64,000 nucleotides of DNA from G963663315 sp963663315 (GCA_963663315.1 OY760176.1:930001-994000); one strand, 5' to 3'. Shown: positions 16,250-25,838, numbered from the stretch's first letter. Notes: a model not told the origin generated them from the letters alone. Translations and numbers: made by a program.

Positions 16250-17014
16250 ATGCCCGTTCCACTCAATTACGAATTTCTAGGTAAGGAAAACGATAAAACA
16301 ATCCTGATTCTTCACGGACTGTTCGGTTCAATCGCCAACTGGCGGAGCATAGCAAGGTACTTTGCAGGCAATTACCGGGTAATCAGCCTTGATCTTCGTA
16401 ATCACGGCAAATCTCCCTGGCATGAAGACATGCGGTACACAGATCTGGCTGGTGATATTTCCGCCTTCATGGAGTTGAATTCCATACAAAAGCCCCATGT
16501 GATTGGTCATAGTATGGGTGGAAAAACACTGATGACCCTGGTACAGCGGTTAGATATCGAGATTGACCTCCCTTTTGTGATTGATATAGCGCCTGTGAAA
16601 TACAACCATAACCATGATGCCCTGCTCGAGGCTATGGAATCGGTCGATCTGACCAATCTGGAAACCAGAAAAGAGATAGATTCACAACTCGCCAGGTCCA
16701 TTGCTGACAACGCATTGAGGCAGTATCTGCTGCAAAATGTGACCAGAAATAAAGACCGATACGAGTGGAGAATAAACTTAAAGTCTATTAGTAATAATAT
16801 TCAATATATATATGATTACGAAGAAGAAAGAGTAGTGAACTCGAACATCGTATTTATACGAGGCGAACAATCAGATTATGTTCTTCCGAAATACCATGAT
16901 CAAATCCATAGCTTGTTTGTGAATGCCCAAATCAGATCAATCGCTGATTGCGGTCATTGGCTGCATGCACAAAAGCCCGGTGAACTGGTTCAGATCATCG
17001 AATCTTATCTGTAA
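16250..17014 (+). CDS. alpha/beta-hydrolase, YbfF-like esterase
   Basis: A 254-residue alpha/beta-hydrolase. LHGLFGSIANWRSIA near the start is the oxyanion-hole region, the nucleophile elbow is GHSMGG, and the catalytic His is in DCGHWLHAQKP near the C-terminus. Length and motifs fit the YbfF acyl-esterase group. ATG 16250 is chosen because the family begins at about this point; a TTG nine codons upstream is possible. No signal peptide, so cytoplasmic. It runs convergently to acs and is not obviously linked to it. Confidence 0.82.
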   Translation: MPVPLNYEFLGKENDKTILILHGLFGSIANWRSIARYFAGNYRVISLDLRNHGKSPWHEDMRYTDLAGDISAFMELNSIQKPHVIGHSMGGKTLMTLVQRLDIEIDLPFVIDIAPVKYNHNHDALLEAMESVDLTNLETRKEIDSQLARSIADNALRQYLLQNVTRNKDRYEWRINLKSISNNIQYIYDYEEERVVNSNIVFIRGEQSDYVLPKYHDQIHSLFVNAQIRSIADCGHWLHAQKPGELVQIIESYL

Positions 17015-17037
17015 CCAGTCTGCATTTTGGGGAAATC

Positions 17038-18972
17038 CTACCCTGCCCTGTTCTTGATCAAGTCGTCTACTACAGCAGGATCAGCCAGGGTACTGGTATC
17101 GCCCAGGTTGTCGAATTCTTCAGCAGCAATTTTCCTCAGGATTCGACGCATGATTTTTCCGGATCTGGTTTTCGGCAGTCCGGGCGCCCATTGAATGACA
17201 TCGGGCTTTGCAATCGAACCTATCTCCTTTTTGACCATCTCTGACAACTCGGCATGCAGTCCATCTGAAGGGTCCGTTCCTACCATCAAGGTGACATAAG
17301 CATAAATGCCCTGCCCCTTGATTTCGTGGGGGTATCCGACTACCGCAGCTTCGGCAACTTTTTCATGCAGAACCAGCGCGCTTTCGACTTCAGCGGTACC
17401 CATTCGATGGCCGGATACGTTGATCACATCGTCCACCCGACCGGTAATCCACCAGTATCCATCTTCATCACGTCGAGCCCCATCTCCCGTGAAATAGTTC
17501 CCGGGATAGGTTTTGAAGTAAATGTCTTTAAAGCGCTGATGATCGCCATACACTGTGCGCATTTGTCCAGGCCAGGATTGCTTGATGATCAGATTCCCGG
17601 AGGCCGCACCTTCCTGTTCAGTACCGTCCGGGCCCATCAGAGCCGGTTGGATACCGAAAAAAGGGCGAGTTGCCGAACCGGGTTTCAGACGTGTCGCGCC
17701 CGGCAATGGGGTGATCAGTATGCCCCCGGTTTCCGTTTGCCACCAGGTATCGACAATCGGGCACTTCCCATCCCCCACTACGTGGTAATACCACTCCCAT
17801 GCTTCAGGATTGATCGGTTCGCCGACTGTCCCCAGTATCCGTAAACTGCTTCGATTCGAACGCTTGACCCAATCATCTCCTTGCGCCATCAAAGCTCTTA
17901 AGGCAGTAGGTGCGGTATAGAAAATATTGACATTGTGTTTATCGACGATCTGCCAGAATCTTCCTGCATCGGGATAAACAGGCACCCCTTCGAACATCAT
18001 GGTGATCGCACCGTTGGCGAGAGGACCATAAACAATATAGCTGTGTCCGGTTACCCAACCCACATCCGCAGTACACCAGTAAACATCTCCGTCATGGTAG
18101 TCAAATACGTATTTATGGGTCATGGCTGCATAAAGCTGATATCCACCTGTGGTATGCAGTACTCCCTTGGGTTTACCCGTCGAACCCGAGGTATACAATA
18201 TGAATAACGGATCTTCTGCATCCATGGGCTCCGGCGGACACTCGCTTTGGGCTTCACTCATGGCTTCGTGATACCATACATCCCGTCCAGGACTGGCAGT
18301 TACTGAATTGCCGGTTCGTCGAACGACAATGGTCGTATGTACATTCGGGCACCCTTCAAGCGCTTTTTCGACATTTTCCTTGAGCGGTACATTTTTACCG
18401 CCGCGCGGCCCTTCATCCGCAGTAATGACAACCTGACAATCCGAATCCAGAATTCGATCACGCAAGGCATCCGGGGAGAAACCGCCGAAAACTATCGAAT
18501 GGATGGCGCCAATTCGCGTGCAGGCCAACATCGCTACTGCCGCTTCCGGGATCATCGGCATATAAATTGAAACCCGGTCTCCCTTGCGTACGCCACGGGA
18601 TTTCAAGACATTTGAAAACTTGCAAACTAACTCGAACAAATGATTGTAAGTTATTGACATGTCTACTTCCGGGTTATCACCTTCCCAGATAATAGCAACC
18701 TGATCTCCACGGGTGGGCAAGTGCCGGTCAACGCAGTTGTAACAGACATTGAGTTGCCCGCCGGCAAACCATTTTATGTCTGCAGAGTGAAAATCTACCG
18801 ACATCACACTATCCCAGGGACTGAACCAGTCGACAAAACTTTCCGCCTGCTCTGCCCAGAAGCTCTCCGGGTCGTCGATAGACTTCTGATACATTTCCAG
18901 ATATTGTGCGTCGGTCAGATGGGCTCTGGCAGCAATATCACTGTTTACTTCGTAGACTTTATCTTTGGACAT
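17038..18972 (-). CDS. acs: acetyl-CoA synthetase
   Basis: A 644-residue AMP-forming acetate:CoA ligase, full length for the family. The adenylation loop TSGSTGKPKGVLHTTGG, the WWQTETGG motif and the C-terminal PKTRSGKIMRRILRK, containing the Lys acetylated in known Acs proteins, are all present. It activates acetate for the TCA or glyoxylate cycle. It is transcribed convergently with the esterase gene; a short Trm112-like gene follows upstream after about 100 bases. Confidence 0.97.
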   Translation of the reverse strand: MSKDKVYEVNSDIAARAHLTDAQYLEMYQKSIDDPESFWAEQAESFVDWFSPWDSVMSVDFHSADIKWFAGGQLNVCYNCVDRHLPTRGDQVAIIWEGDNPEVDMSITYNHLFELVCKFSNVLKSRGVRKGDRVSIYMPMIPEAAVAMLACTRIGAIHSIVFGGFSPDALRDRILDSDCQVVITADEGPRGGKNVPLKENVEKALEGCPNVHTTIVVRRTGNSVTASPGRDVWYHEAMSEAQSECPPEPMDAEDPLFILYTSGSTGKPKGVLHTTGGYQLYAAMTHKYVFDYHDGDVYWCTADVGWVTGHSYIVYGPLANGAITMMFEGVPVYPDAGRFWQIVDKHNVNIFYTAPTALRALMAQGDDWVKRSNRSSLRILGTVGEPINPEAWEWYYHVVGDGKCPIVDTWWQTETGGILITPLPGATRLKPGSATRPFFGIQPALMGPDGTEQEGAASGNLIIKQSWPGQMRTVYGDHQRFKDIYFKTYPGNYFTGDGARRDEDGYWWITGRVDDVINVSGHRMGTAEVESALVLHEKVAEAAVVGYPHEIKGQGIYAYVTLMVGTDPSDGLHAELSEMVKKEIGSIAKPDVIQWAPGLPKTRSGKIMRRILRKIAAEEFDNLGDTSTLADPAVVDDLIKNRAG

Positions 18973-19074
18973 GACTCAACTCTTGCTTTGTTTAATTCCG
19001 ATTTTACTTTACGAATTAATTCAGGTTTTGGCAACCGGAAAAGTAGCACGGCTCCAACGAATAACGACTTCCTG

Positions 19075-19338
19075 CTATCCGGCAATCTGGTCAGCAGCAA
19101 TGGCCTGATCTTCCAGCATGACAGGAATACCCTGTTCGATACGGTAAATGGTTTTCTTGTTACTGGTAATCAGCGCCTCAGTCAGGGGTTGGGTAACAGC
19201 ATTGCCGCCCAGCGTCTCGACCGAGCCATTTTTGATCGAATGATTCAATTTTTCCAGCCTGTCCGGGTCCAGCATGGAAACAGGCAGTTTTGTAACGGGG
19301 CATACCAACACCTTGAGTAATTCTGGATGAATCGGCAT
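19075..19338 (-). CDS. Trm112-family small protein
   Basis: An 87-residue protein beginning MPIHPELLKVLVCPVTKLPV and ending GIPVMLEDQAI, the YcaR/Trm112 pattern. Bacterial members are usually about 60 residues; here extra sequence sits in the middle. The family in eukaryotes activates methyltransferases, while the bacterial role is unclear. It lies 13 bases after the sterol desaturase-like stop on the same strand and may be expressed with that gene and dusA. Confidence 0.8.
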   Translation of the reverse strand: MPIHPELLKVLVCPVTKLPVSMLDPDRLEKLNHSIKNGSVETLGGNAVTQPLTEALITSNKKTIYRIEQGIPVMLEDQAIAADQIAG

Positions 19339-19350
19339 TTTCTGACAGAA

Positions 19351-20145
19351 CTATGAGTCCCTGAATGGTTGGCTGATCAGTTTATCAAGCCTGGTTTCTC
19401 CCGGGTCATTGAATTTATCCAGACCAATGGTCATGGTCTGGTGCCCGTCTTCAGGTTGAGGTGTATAGCTACGGAAAAGTCTGTCCCAGATCGACAGGGA
19501 AAAGCCAAAATTATGGCTGTATTCCTTTTTATGGATTGAATGGTGCACTCTGTGCATATCAGGAGTGACGATAACCCAACGGATAACCTGATCAAGCCAC
19601 AGCGGGATGCGAATGTTGCTGTGATTAAACATCGCCGCGCCATTCAGTATGATTTCAAACAGAATTACGGCCAATACAGGAGCTCCAAGCAGGATAATCA
19701 CCCCCGCTTTCAGAAATATTGACAGGAATATTTCTATCGGATGGAAGCGCAGAGCTGTGGTGACATCAAAAACGGTATCGGTATGATGCATACGATGAAC
19801 CCGCCATAACATGTGAATCTTGTGAAACAGTCGATGTTGCCAGTAAACCAGCAGGTCGAGTGCGAGCAGGCTGAAAATCACTTTCGGCCAGAACGAAATC
19901 TCGACCCAGAAAAACAGACCGAATTTATACTCGATCGAAATCAGGGCAGCGGCGATCGCGGAGACCGGTAATGCAATCAGCATGGCTACGTCGATCAGGA
20001 AAACCCCGAAATTCGACGGCCATCTTCGCAGGCGTTGGGACTCTGCCCTTCTGGGGAGGACTGCTTCCCAGACCACCAACAAGGTCAGAATCGAGACAAA
20101 AGGGATCAATCTCAGCAGTGTGTCGAAACCCAGGAAGTCACGCAT
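19351..20145 (-). CDS. sterol desaturase family membrane protein
   Basis: A 264-residue membrane protein of the fatty-acid hydroxylase superfamily. Histidine clusters: HRLFH (104-108), HRMHH (117-121) and HRVHH (198-202) with flanking conserved FHPIEI and NHSNI. Hydrophobic segments occupy roughly 10-30, 48-72, 86-102 and 145-172. It is shorter than, and only distantly similar to, the desaturase-like protein at 6988-7998. Its start overlaps the 3' end of dusA by 8 bases, implying co-transcription, though no functional link is apparent. Confidence 0.87.
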   Translation of the reverse strand: MRDFLGFDTLLRLIPFVSILTLLVVWEAVLPRRAESQRLRRWPSNFGVFLIDVAMLIALPVSAIAAALISIEYKFGLFFWVEISFWPKVIFSLLALDLLVYWQHRLFHKIHMLWRVHRMHHTDTVFDVTTALRFHPIEIFLSIFLKAGVIILLGAPVLAVILFEIILNGAAMFNHSNIRIPLWLDQVIRWVIVTPDMHRVHHSIHKKEYSHNFGFSLSIWDRLFRSYTPQPEDGHQTMTIGLDKFNDPGETRLDKLISQPFRDS

Positions 20146-21193
20146 AGGCCTTCAACTCCGTCCGGTATCTGTCGAGCACTTGATCAATTTCCACTGAATC
20201 CTCCACCAGTTTCAATGCCTGTTGAACCACTTCAATACCGGCATTCTTTGTTGGGCCATAGGTGGACAGGTATCGCCGCCAGCTTTTTGCGCCGGGTTGG
20301 CCGTGATAAAGTCCCAGTATATGCCTTGTGATATGTCGCAGATAAACCCCTTTGGCAAGCTGGTTTTCAATGTAAGGGAAGAAAGCTCGAACATAATCAC
20401 CGCGCAGCAAAGGGTCATCGTGGGTTGAAACAACCCCGATTTGACGACCGAAAAAAAACTGGTCGATTTCTCTCAATATCCATGGGTTCCGGTAGGCCTC
20501 TCTGCCCATCATGATGCCATCAGTGTATCGCAAATGGGTTTCAATCTGATCTGCATTGCAAATACCGCCATTGACAATGATATTCAGTTCCGGGAATTCC
20601 GCCTTGAGCCTGTACACTACAGTATAATCAAGGGGCGGGATAGTCCGGTTTTCTTTCGGACTCAAACCTTTCAGCCAGGCTTTGCGTGCATGAACAATGA
20701 AATTTCTGCATCCGCCTGCGGCCACCCGGCCGATAAAATCCGACAAATGCGGGTAACCATCCATGTCATTGATGCCAATCCTGGTCTTCACTGAAACCGG
20801 AATGGATACGGCGCTTACCATCGCCTCCACACATCTTGCAACCAGCTCAGGCTTTGCCATCAAACAGGCGCCAAACTGTGCATTTTGTACCCGGTTACTC
20901 GGGCACCCTATGTTGAGGTTGACTTCATCATAGCCCCACTGTTCGGCCAGGCTGCTGCAAAAAGCCAGTTCCTCTGGCTCGCACCCGCCAAGCTGTAGCG
21001 CCAGAGGATGCTCTGCGTTGTCAAATCCGAGAAATCGCTCTCTATCCCCATAAATAATCGAACCGACCACTTTCATTTCTGTATACAATCTGAAATTTCG
21101 TGAAAACAGCCGCAAGAAAGCACGACAGTGCCGGTCCGTCATGTCGAGCATGGGCGCAACCGCGAAAGATTTTCGTACGGGTGGTAAAATCAT
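20138..21193 (-). CDS. dusA: tRNA-dihydrouridine synthase A
   Basis: A 351-residue FMN enzyme that reduces uridines 20/20a in the tRNA D-loop. SFAVAPMLDMTDRHCRAFLR at the start, the catalytic Cys in NLNIGCPSNRVQ, HARKAWLKGLSPKENRTIPP and IIVNGGI are diagnostic of DusA rather than DusB/C. It is upstream of the sterol desaturase-like gene, which overlaps its end. gshA diverges from it. Confidence 0.95.
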   Translation of the reverse strand: MILPPVRKSFAVAPMLDMTDRHCRAFLRLFSRNFRLYTEMKVVGSIIYGDRERFLGFDNAEHPLALQLGGCEPEELAFCSSLAEQWGYDEVNLNIGCPSNRVQNAQFGACLMAKPELVARCVEAMVSAVSIPVSVKTRIGINDMDGYPHLSDFIGRVAAGGCRNFIVHARKAWLKGLSPKENRTIPPLDYTVVYRLKAEFPELNIIVNGGICNADQIETHLRYTDGIMMGREAYRNPWILREIDQFFFGRQIGVVSTHDDPLLRGDYVRAFFPYIENQLAKGVYLRHITRHILGLYHGQPGAKSWRRYLSTYGPTKNAGIEVVQQALKLVEDSVEIDQVLDRYRTELKAYA

Positions 21194-21338
21194 AGTATTG
21201 CCGATTTTACCACGCTCTCACCAGGTTCAGACTCTGCCATGATGATCATCAATCAGTCATCGATCATAAAACAAAACACTTGAATTTATTTCAAACTGAT
21301 CTCACATTCACTGCCATTAATAAAGGAATCAGCGCCGA

Positions 21339-22913
21339 GTGACAACAAGAATAGAAAATACACTGGATTCACTGGTCTCCAGATCCGTCGACAAACACTT
21401 GAAATATCTTCAAAGAGGGTTGGAGAAAGAGAGCCTGCGGGTGGCAATGGACGGGATGCTGGCGCAAACACCCCATCCCGATGCCATTGGGTCGAGCCTC
21501 ACACATCCCTCGATTACGACGGATTATTCTGAATCCCTGCTGGAATTCGTCACCGGCGTACACAACAATATTGATGCTCTCTTAAAGGAACTCTACGATA
21601 TCCACCATTTCACCTATCAGCATATCGGTGAAGAAAAGCTGTGGGTCAACAGCATGCCCTGCATCGTCCAGAGCGAAGAGAAAATTCCGATTGCCAGATA
21701 CGGCAGTTCCAACGTAGCAAAAATGAAGGAGGTTTACCGGCAGGGATTGAGCCACCGGTATGGTTCTTTGATGCAGTCCATTTCCGGAATTCATTTCAAC
21801 TTCTCCCTGCCCGACCAGTTCTGGAAAGATTACTTCGAGCTGGACGATGGACAGCGCCTGCAGGATGCTACCTCGGGAAAGTATTTTGATCTGATTCGAA
21901 ATTTTCACAGAAATTCCTGGATTGCGACCTATTTGTTCGGCGCATCCCCCGCAGTATGCAAATCTTTTTTGAGAGGAAGGAAACATCAACTCGAAGAGAT
22001 TGAGGGACATAGTTTCTATGCGCCCGATGCAACGTCATTGAGATTGAGCGGAATCGGATACAGCAACGAAGCGCAAACCAATATTCAAATCAGTTATAAC
22101 GGCGTCGACGATTTTGTGAAGTCATTACGCAATGCCATCCGGACGCCACACCCCGAGTACCTGAGAACAGGGGTAAAGACCAGTGATGGTTATCAACAGT
22201 TGAATGCGAATCTTTTGCAGATTGAAAATGAGTTTTATTCTTCAATCCGACCCAAGCGAGTCACTCCCTCCGGACAAAGCCCATCCAGGACATTGAAAAA
22301 CCAGGGGGTGCAATACATTGAAGTACGCAGTATCGACCTGAATCCGTTTGAACCGATTGGAATTCATGGTGATTGTGTCCGGTTTTTTGATATGTTTTTA
22401 CTGTATTGCCTGTTTGCAGATAGCCCGGAGATGACCCAGGAAGAGTTATCTCTGACCAGGCAAAATCAGCAAGCCATGGTCATGCATGGCAGGGACAGTC
22501 AGTCAACCATCGGGTTGACCGAAGGCGCCGTAAACGCTCGCAGGCAAATGACTACGTTGCTGAACAAAATTTCCCCGATTGCCCGGTTACTTGATCAGGT
22601 GAATGAACACAATGATTATTCTGCTACCCTCGAAAAGCAGTTCGCCAAGGTATCTGATTCCAATGCAACCCCTTCTGCCAGAATTATCAACCAGATGTTT
22701 GAACAGGGTTTAAGCTTTTATGAGTTTGCGATGCAAGCAGCTGAAATCTCAGAAAGAAAATTCAAAAAGGAACCTCTGTCTGACGAAACCAATCGAAAAT
22801 ATCTCTCGCTGGCACAGGATTCCCATATCAAACGCCAAGGTATAGAAGAGAGCGACAAGATGTCTTTTGATGAATTTCTCGAAGATTATTTCTATCGTCA
22901 AAACCAGGATTGA
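21339..22913 (+). CDS. gshA: glutamate-cysteine ligase (proteobacterial type)
   Basis: A 524-residue gamma-glutamylcysteine synthetase of the gammaproteobacterial class, the first step of glutathione synthesis. The LQRGLEKESLRV segment near residue 25, the RNFHRNSWIATYLFGASPA region and YIEVRSIDLNPFEP are characteristic. The start is GTG at 21339 with AAAGGA about a dozen bases upstream. It stands alone, divergent from dusA; a perfect 7-bp dyad follows its stop. Confidence 0.95.
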   Translation: MTTRIENTLDSLVSRSVDKHLKYLQRGLEKESLRVAMDGMLAQTPHPDAIGSSLTHPSITTDYSESLLEFVTGVHNNIDALLKELYDIHHFTYQHIGEEKLWVNSMPCIVQSEEKIPIARYGSSNVAKMKEVYRQGLSHRYGSLMQSISGIHFNFSLPDQFWKDYFELDDGQRLQDATSGKYFDLIRNFHRNSWIATYLFGASPAVCKSFLRGRKHQLEEIEGHSFYAPDATSLRLSGIGYSNEAQTNIQISYNGVDDFVKSLRNAIRTPHPEYLRTGVKTSDGYQQLNANLLQIENEFYSSIRPKRVTPSGQSPSRTLKNQGVQYIEVRSIDLNPFEPIGIHGDCVRFFDMFLLYCLFADSPEMTQEELSLTRQNQQAMVMHGRDSQSTIGLTEGAVNARRQMTTLLNKISPIARLLDQVNEHNDYSATLEKQFAKVSDSNATPSARIINQMFEQGLSFYEFAMQAAEISERKFKKEPLSDETNRKYLSLAQDSHIKRQGIEESDKMSFDEFLEDYFYRQNQD

Positions 22914-22926
22914 TCTCACTGTTTGA

Positions 22927-22942
22927 CCGATCATCTGATCGG
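22927..22942. other. inverted repeat after gshA
   Basis: CCGATCA-TC-TGATCGG, a perfect 7-bp stem 13 bases after the gshA stop. It lacks a T-run, so it may be a processing hairpin or weak terminator. Confidence 0.35.
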
Positions 22943-23070
22943 AACAACCTGCACTGGGATACGGGTAAATATCTCTGATTGAATATCCCTTGATCACGAT
23001 GCATGATTCGCGAATCCGGTGATAGAATCGCCGCTTTGCAAACACCATTTACCCTTTATAAGGAAGTGCC

Positions 23071-24240
23071 ATGAGCGACGATAGACAACCCGATTTCAAA
23101 ACCCGAGAAGTGCACGCTGGCGTAAGCCCGGATCCGGTTACCGGTGCAATACTGACACCCATCTACCAGTCAACCACCTATGTGCAGGAATCGGTCGACA
23201 GGTACATGGAAAAAGGTTATTCGTACAGTCGATCGGGTAACCCGACGGTTGTTGCCCTGGAAAATCGCATCACCGCCCTCGAAGGCGGTTTTGGCAGTGC
23301 CTGTTTTGCTACCGGTATGGCGGCAACCAGTTGTACATTGATGGGACTCCTCAATGCAGGAGATCATGTCATTTTATCTGACGTGGTTTATGGCGGCACT
23401 CATCGTGTAACGACCAAAGTGCTCAACCGATTTAACCTGCAGGCCAGCTTCGTAGACACATCAGAGCCAAACAACATCAAGGAAGCAATCCGCAACAACA
23501 CCCGATTGATTTTTACCGAAACCCCTGCCAATCCCACTCTGAAGCTGACCGACATCGCTGCAGTTTCTGAAATCGCCAAAGCGAATGGAATCCCCCATGT
23601 GGTTGACAACACCTTTCTTACCCCCTACTACCAACGCCCACTGGAGCTCGGCGCTGACATTACACTCCACAGCACAACCAAATTCATGGAAGGCCACAAT
23701 ATCAGTGTCGGCGGCTCGATTACCGCCGAAAGTGAAGCCCATCTGGAGGATATCAAGTTCGTCAGAAACTGCCTGGGGTCAAACATGTCCCCGATGGTCG
23801 CGTTCTATACCCTGCAAGGGTGTAAAACCATGAGCACACGACTCGAAGCACAGTCAATCAATGCGCTTAAAATTGCCGAATTCCTCGAAACCCATCCGAT
23901 GGTTGAGCGCGTCGCTTACCCCGGACTGGATTCCTTCCCACAAAAAGAGCTGGCTGACAGACAGGCCAGTGGCCACGGTTCAATGCTCTGGTTCGAGGTA
24001 AAAGGCGGCGTCGAATCAGGCAAAAAACTGATGGACACACTTGAACTGTGGAGCCTTGCCGAGAATCTCGGTTCAGTCGAATCCCTGGTCACTCACTCGG
24101 TTACCATGACCCATGCCGATATGCCACGCGAAGAACGCATGGCGGCAGGGATCACCGACGGTCTGGTACGACTCTCCGCGGGACTTGAATCTGCTGAAGA
24201 CCTGATCATCGACCTGAAGCAGGCTCTCGACGGGCTTTAA
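23071..24240 (+). CDS. trans-sulfuration PLP enzyme, cystathionine gamma-synthase type
   Basis: A 389-residue Cys/Met-metabolism PLP enzyme. The PLP lysine is in LHSTTKFMEGHNIS, the phosphate cup in GMAATSCTL, and the N-terminal TREVHAGVSPDPVTGAILTPIYQSTTY fits cystathionine gamma-synthase/beta-lyase of the MetB type. AAGGAAG precedes the ATG. Reaction choice (gamma-synthase versus beta/gamma-lyase) cannot be settled by eye. Immediately after its stop the sequence becomes a hipB/hipA remnant, so this gene marks the left border of the accessory region. A second paralogue is at 38587-39774. Confidence 0.88.
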   Translation: MSDDRQPDFKTREVHAGVSPDPVTGAILTPIYQSTTYVQESVDRYMEKGYSYSRSGNPTVVALENRITALEGGFGSACFATGMAATSCTLMGLLNAGDHVILSDVVYGGTHRVTTKVLNRFNLQASFVDTSEPNNIKEAIRNNTRLIFTETPANPTLKLTDIAAVSEIAKANGIPHVVDNTFLTPYYQRPLELGADITLHSTTKFMEGHNISVGGSITAESEAHLEDIKFVRNCLGSNMSPMVAFYTLQGCKTMSTRLEAQSINALKIAEFLETHPMVERVAYPGLDSFPQKELADRQASGHGSMLWFEVKGGVESGKKLMDTLELWSLAENLGSVESLVTHSVTMTHADMPREERMAAGITDGLVRLSAGLESAEDLIIDLKQALDGL

Positions 24241-24310
24241 AATTCGATGAACTCAAGGAACGTAAAAAGGGATGGCGCACGTGAGTTTTGAACCCATCAA
24301 TCAGATTAAA
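24241..24310 (+). pseudogene. hipB-hipA junction remnant
   Basis: Directly after the preceding stop comes the end of a HipB-like frame (FDELKERKKGWRT and stop) overlapped by the first codons of a HipA (MAHVSFEPINQIK). Bases 24258-24310 match 27697-27749, the junction of the intact hipBA, at 51 of 53 positions, while the sequence before 24258 differs. It is therefore the scar of a related but separate hipBA pair. The tRNA-Ser repeat follows 12 bases later. Confidence 0.7.
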
Positions 24311-24321
24311 TTTCGCGTTAA

Positions 24322-24340
24322 GCGGGTGGCGGAGAGAGAG
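24322..24340 (-). repeat. tRNA-Ser 3'-end direct repeat (att-like)
   Basis: GCGGGTGGCGGAGAGAGAG, identical over 19 bases to 30930-30948, which spans the acceptor 3' strand, the encoded CCA and 5 bases of flank of the real tRNA-Ser gene. Same orientation. Matching the flank as well as the tRNA argues that it arose by integration or recombination at that gene. Confidence 0.7.
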
Positions 24341-24653
24341 CTGATGTTTTTGTGTGGCAGATTCCTACCTATGCCATTGTTTTCACAGTATATTTCTGGT
24401 CTCGAAGCTTGGCATTTCCCTTCGTTCGGACACCCTCAGGCAGCTACTGCGCCCTACATCGGTCACGACCTTGACCACGGTGGCAGTCAACTCAGCATGG
24501 AATCTAACACCCATTCGTCCGGCGTCCCCGGTCTGCGATCTACGCTCATTCCTCGGTCCCGATCTCGAACTGCGACAATAGTGTGCATTGCTGAACACGA
24601 AGATCGAACATAACTGGATGAACGAACAGGACTTATACTAGGACATATCCTTC
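24341..24653. other. 313 bp without a recognisable gene
   Basis: Between the att-like repeat and the kinase gene. Open frames exist on both strands but none shows a domain or a convincing ribosome site. Confidence 0.4.
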
Positions 24654-25838
24654 ATGAGTGACGACCCAGAAGTCTATGGCAACCGGTGGTTGGTTGAAGA
24701 GCCTATAAGTAAAGGTGGTCAGGGACAGGTGTTTTTAGTTCGCGATATATCGCGGACACCAACCATAGATGATCTTTTTATGGAATTTTCACGCCTTATG
24801 AGTATTCCTGGTGCAATAGGTAGCGCAGGTTATTCCGAAAAGGATTACAAGTCTCTGTTTAGGCGCTTTTTCAAAACGTCTTGTTTGTTAGTGGAACAAG
24901 AACGTACGTCGATTGGCGCGCTCAAGAAACTTCTTCCATTTGAAGAGGGTGTTGCAAGTGATGAGGCTGTTGCTGTAGAGAGAATGAAGCGCGAATTATC
25001 GGTTCTTGAGTCAATTCAACATCCATCTCTTGTAAAGGTCCTTGACAGCAATTTAGACGAAAAGTGGTTTGTCATGGAATTTATCGATGACGGAAAATTA
25101 TCAGACTGTCTTGATACCTACGCTGGCCGTCCTCTTGATGCCCTGAAGGCGTTCCGGCCTATCGTAGAAGCAGTTTCCTGTCTTCATAAACAGGGGGTAG
25201 TCCATCGTGACATCAAGCCCGACAACGTATTTGTATCGAGTGATGGAAAGCTGATTCTTGGAGATTGCGGATTGGCGTTTCGGTCCGAGGATGGAGACCG
25301 TCCGACGGCGACTTGGGAAAATGTGGGAACGCGGGATTTTCAGCCTCCTTGGAGTCACGGCAAGCGCGTGGAGGAAATCAACCCAACATTTGATGTTTTT
25401 ACTCTAGGGAAGGTGCTTTGGTCAATGACAAGTGGAGCGCCCAAGCTACTATTGTGGTATTTCGACAGGGAAGAAAATGATGTACGAAGGAGGTTTCCCG
25501 ACGAGTACGGAATGCAGTATATCCACAATATCCTCAACTTTTCGAAATGCATCGCTGAAAATGAAAATGATATGACGGTTGCGAATGCCAGTGATTTGCT
25601 TCGTGACATAGACGGTGCCATTTCAGCATTGGCAAAAGGCTGTCAGATTCCAAGCAAATCGCGGTCAATGAATTGTCGTTTTTGTGGTTTGGGCGAATAC
25701 AAATCGGACCTCGAGTACAACATTTTTGGTAACGCGCGGGGCGCGTATGATCGTTCCGTTTTCATATGCAACGAGTGCGGACACATGGAGGTGTTTGCCT
25801 GGCTGCATGGCGGCCGTCGGCCACCGGCATGGGAATAG
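24654..25838 (+). CDS. Hanks-type serine/threonine protein kinase with C-terminal zinc ribbon
   Basis: A 394-residue cytoplasmic kinase. Gly-rich loop ISKGGQGQVFLV (18-29), an unusual insert of about 55 residues before the ATP lysine ALKKLL (Lys91), Glu114 on helix C, catalytic loop HRDIKPDN (184-191), and a DCG motif in place of DFG (204-206). Cys pairs at 341/344 and 372/375 form a likely zinc ribbon, so the protein reads as kinase plus metal-binding sensor or docking module. There is no transmembrane segment. It has no co-directional partner and sits alone between two tRNA-Ser repeats, as expected for a one-gene island module; a defence or stress role is inference. Confidence 0.88.
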   Translation: MSDDPEVYGNRWLVEEPISKGGQGQVFLVRDISRTPTIDDLFMEFSRLMSIPGAIGSAGYSEKDYKSLFRRFFKTSCLLVEQERTSIGALKKLLPFEEGVASDEAVAVERMKRELSVLESIQHPSLVKVLDSNLDEKWFVMEFIDDGKLSDCLDTYAGRPLDALKAFRPIVEAVSCLHKQGVVHRDIKPDNVFVSSDGKLILGDCGLAFRSEDGDRPTATWENVGTRDFQPPWSHGKRVEEINPTFDVFTLGKVLWSMTSGAPKLLLWYFDREENDVRRRFPDEYGMQYIHNILNFSKCIAENENDMTVANASDLLRDIDGAISALAKGCQIPSKSRSMNCRFCGLGEYKSDLEYNIFGNARGAYDRSVFICNECGHMEVFAWLHGGRRPPAWE

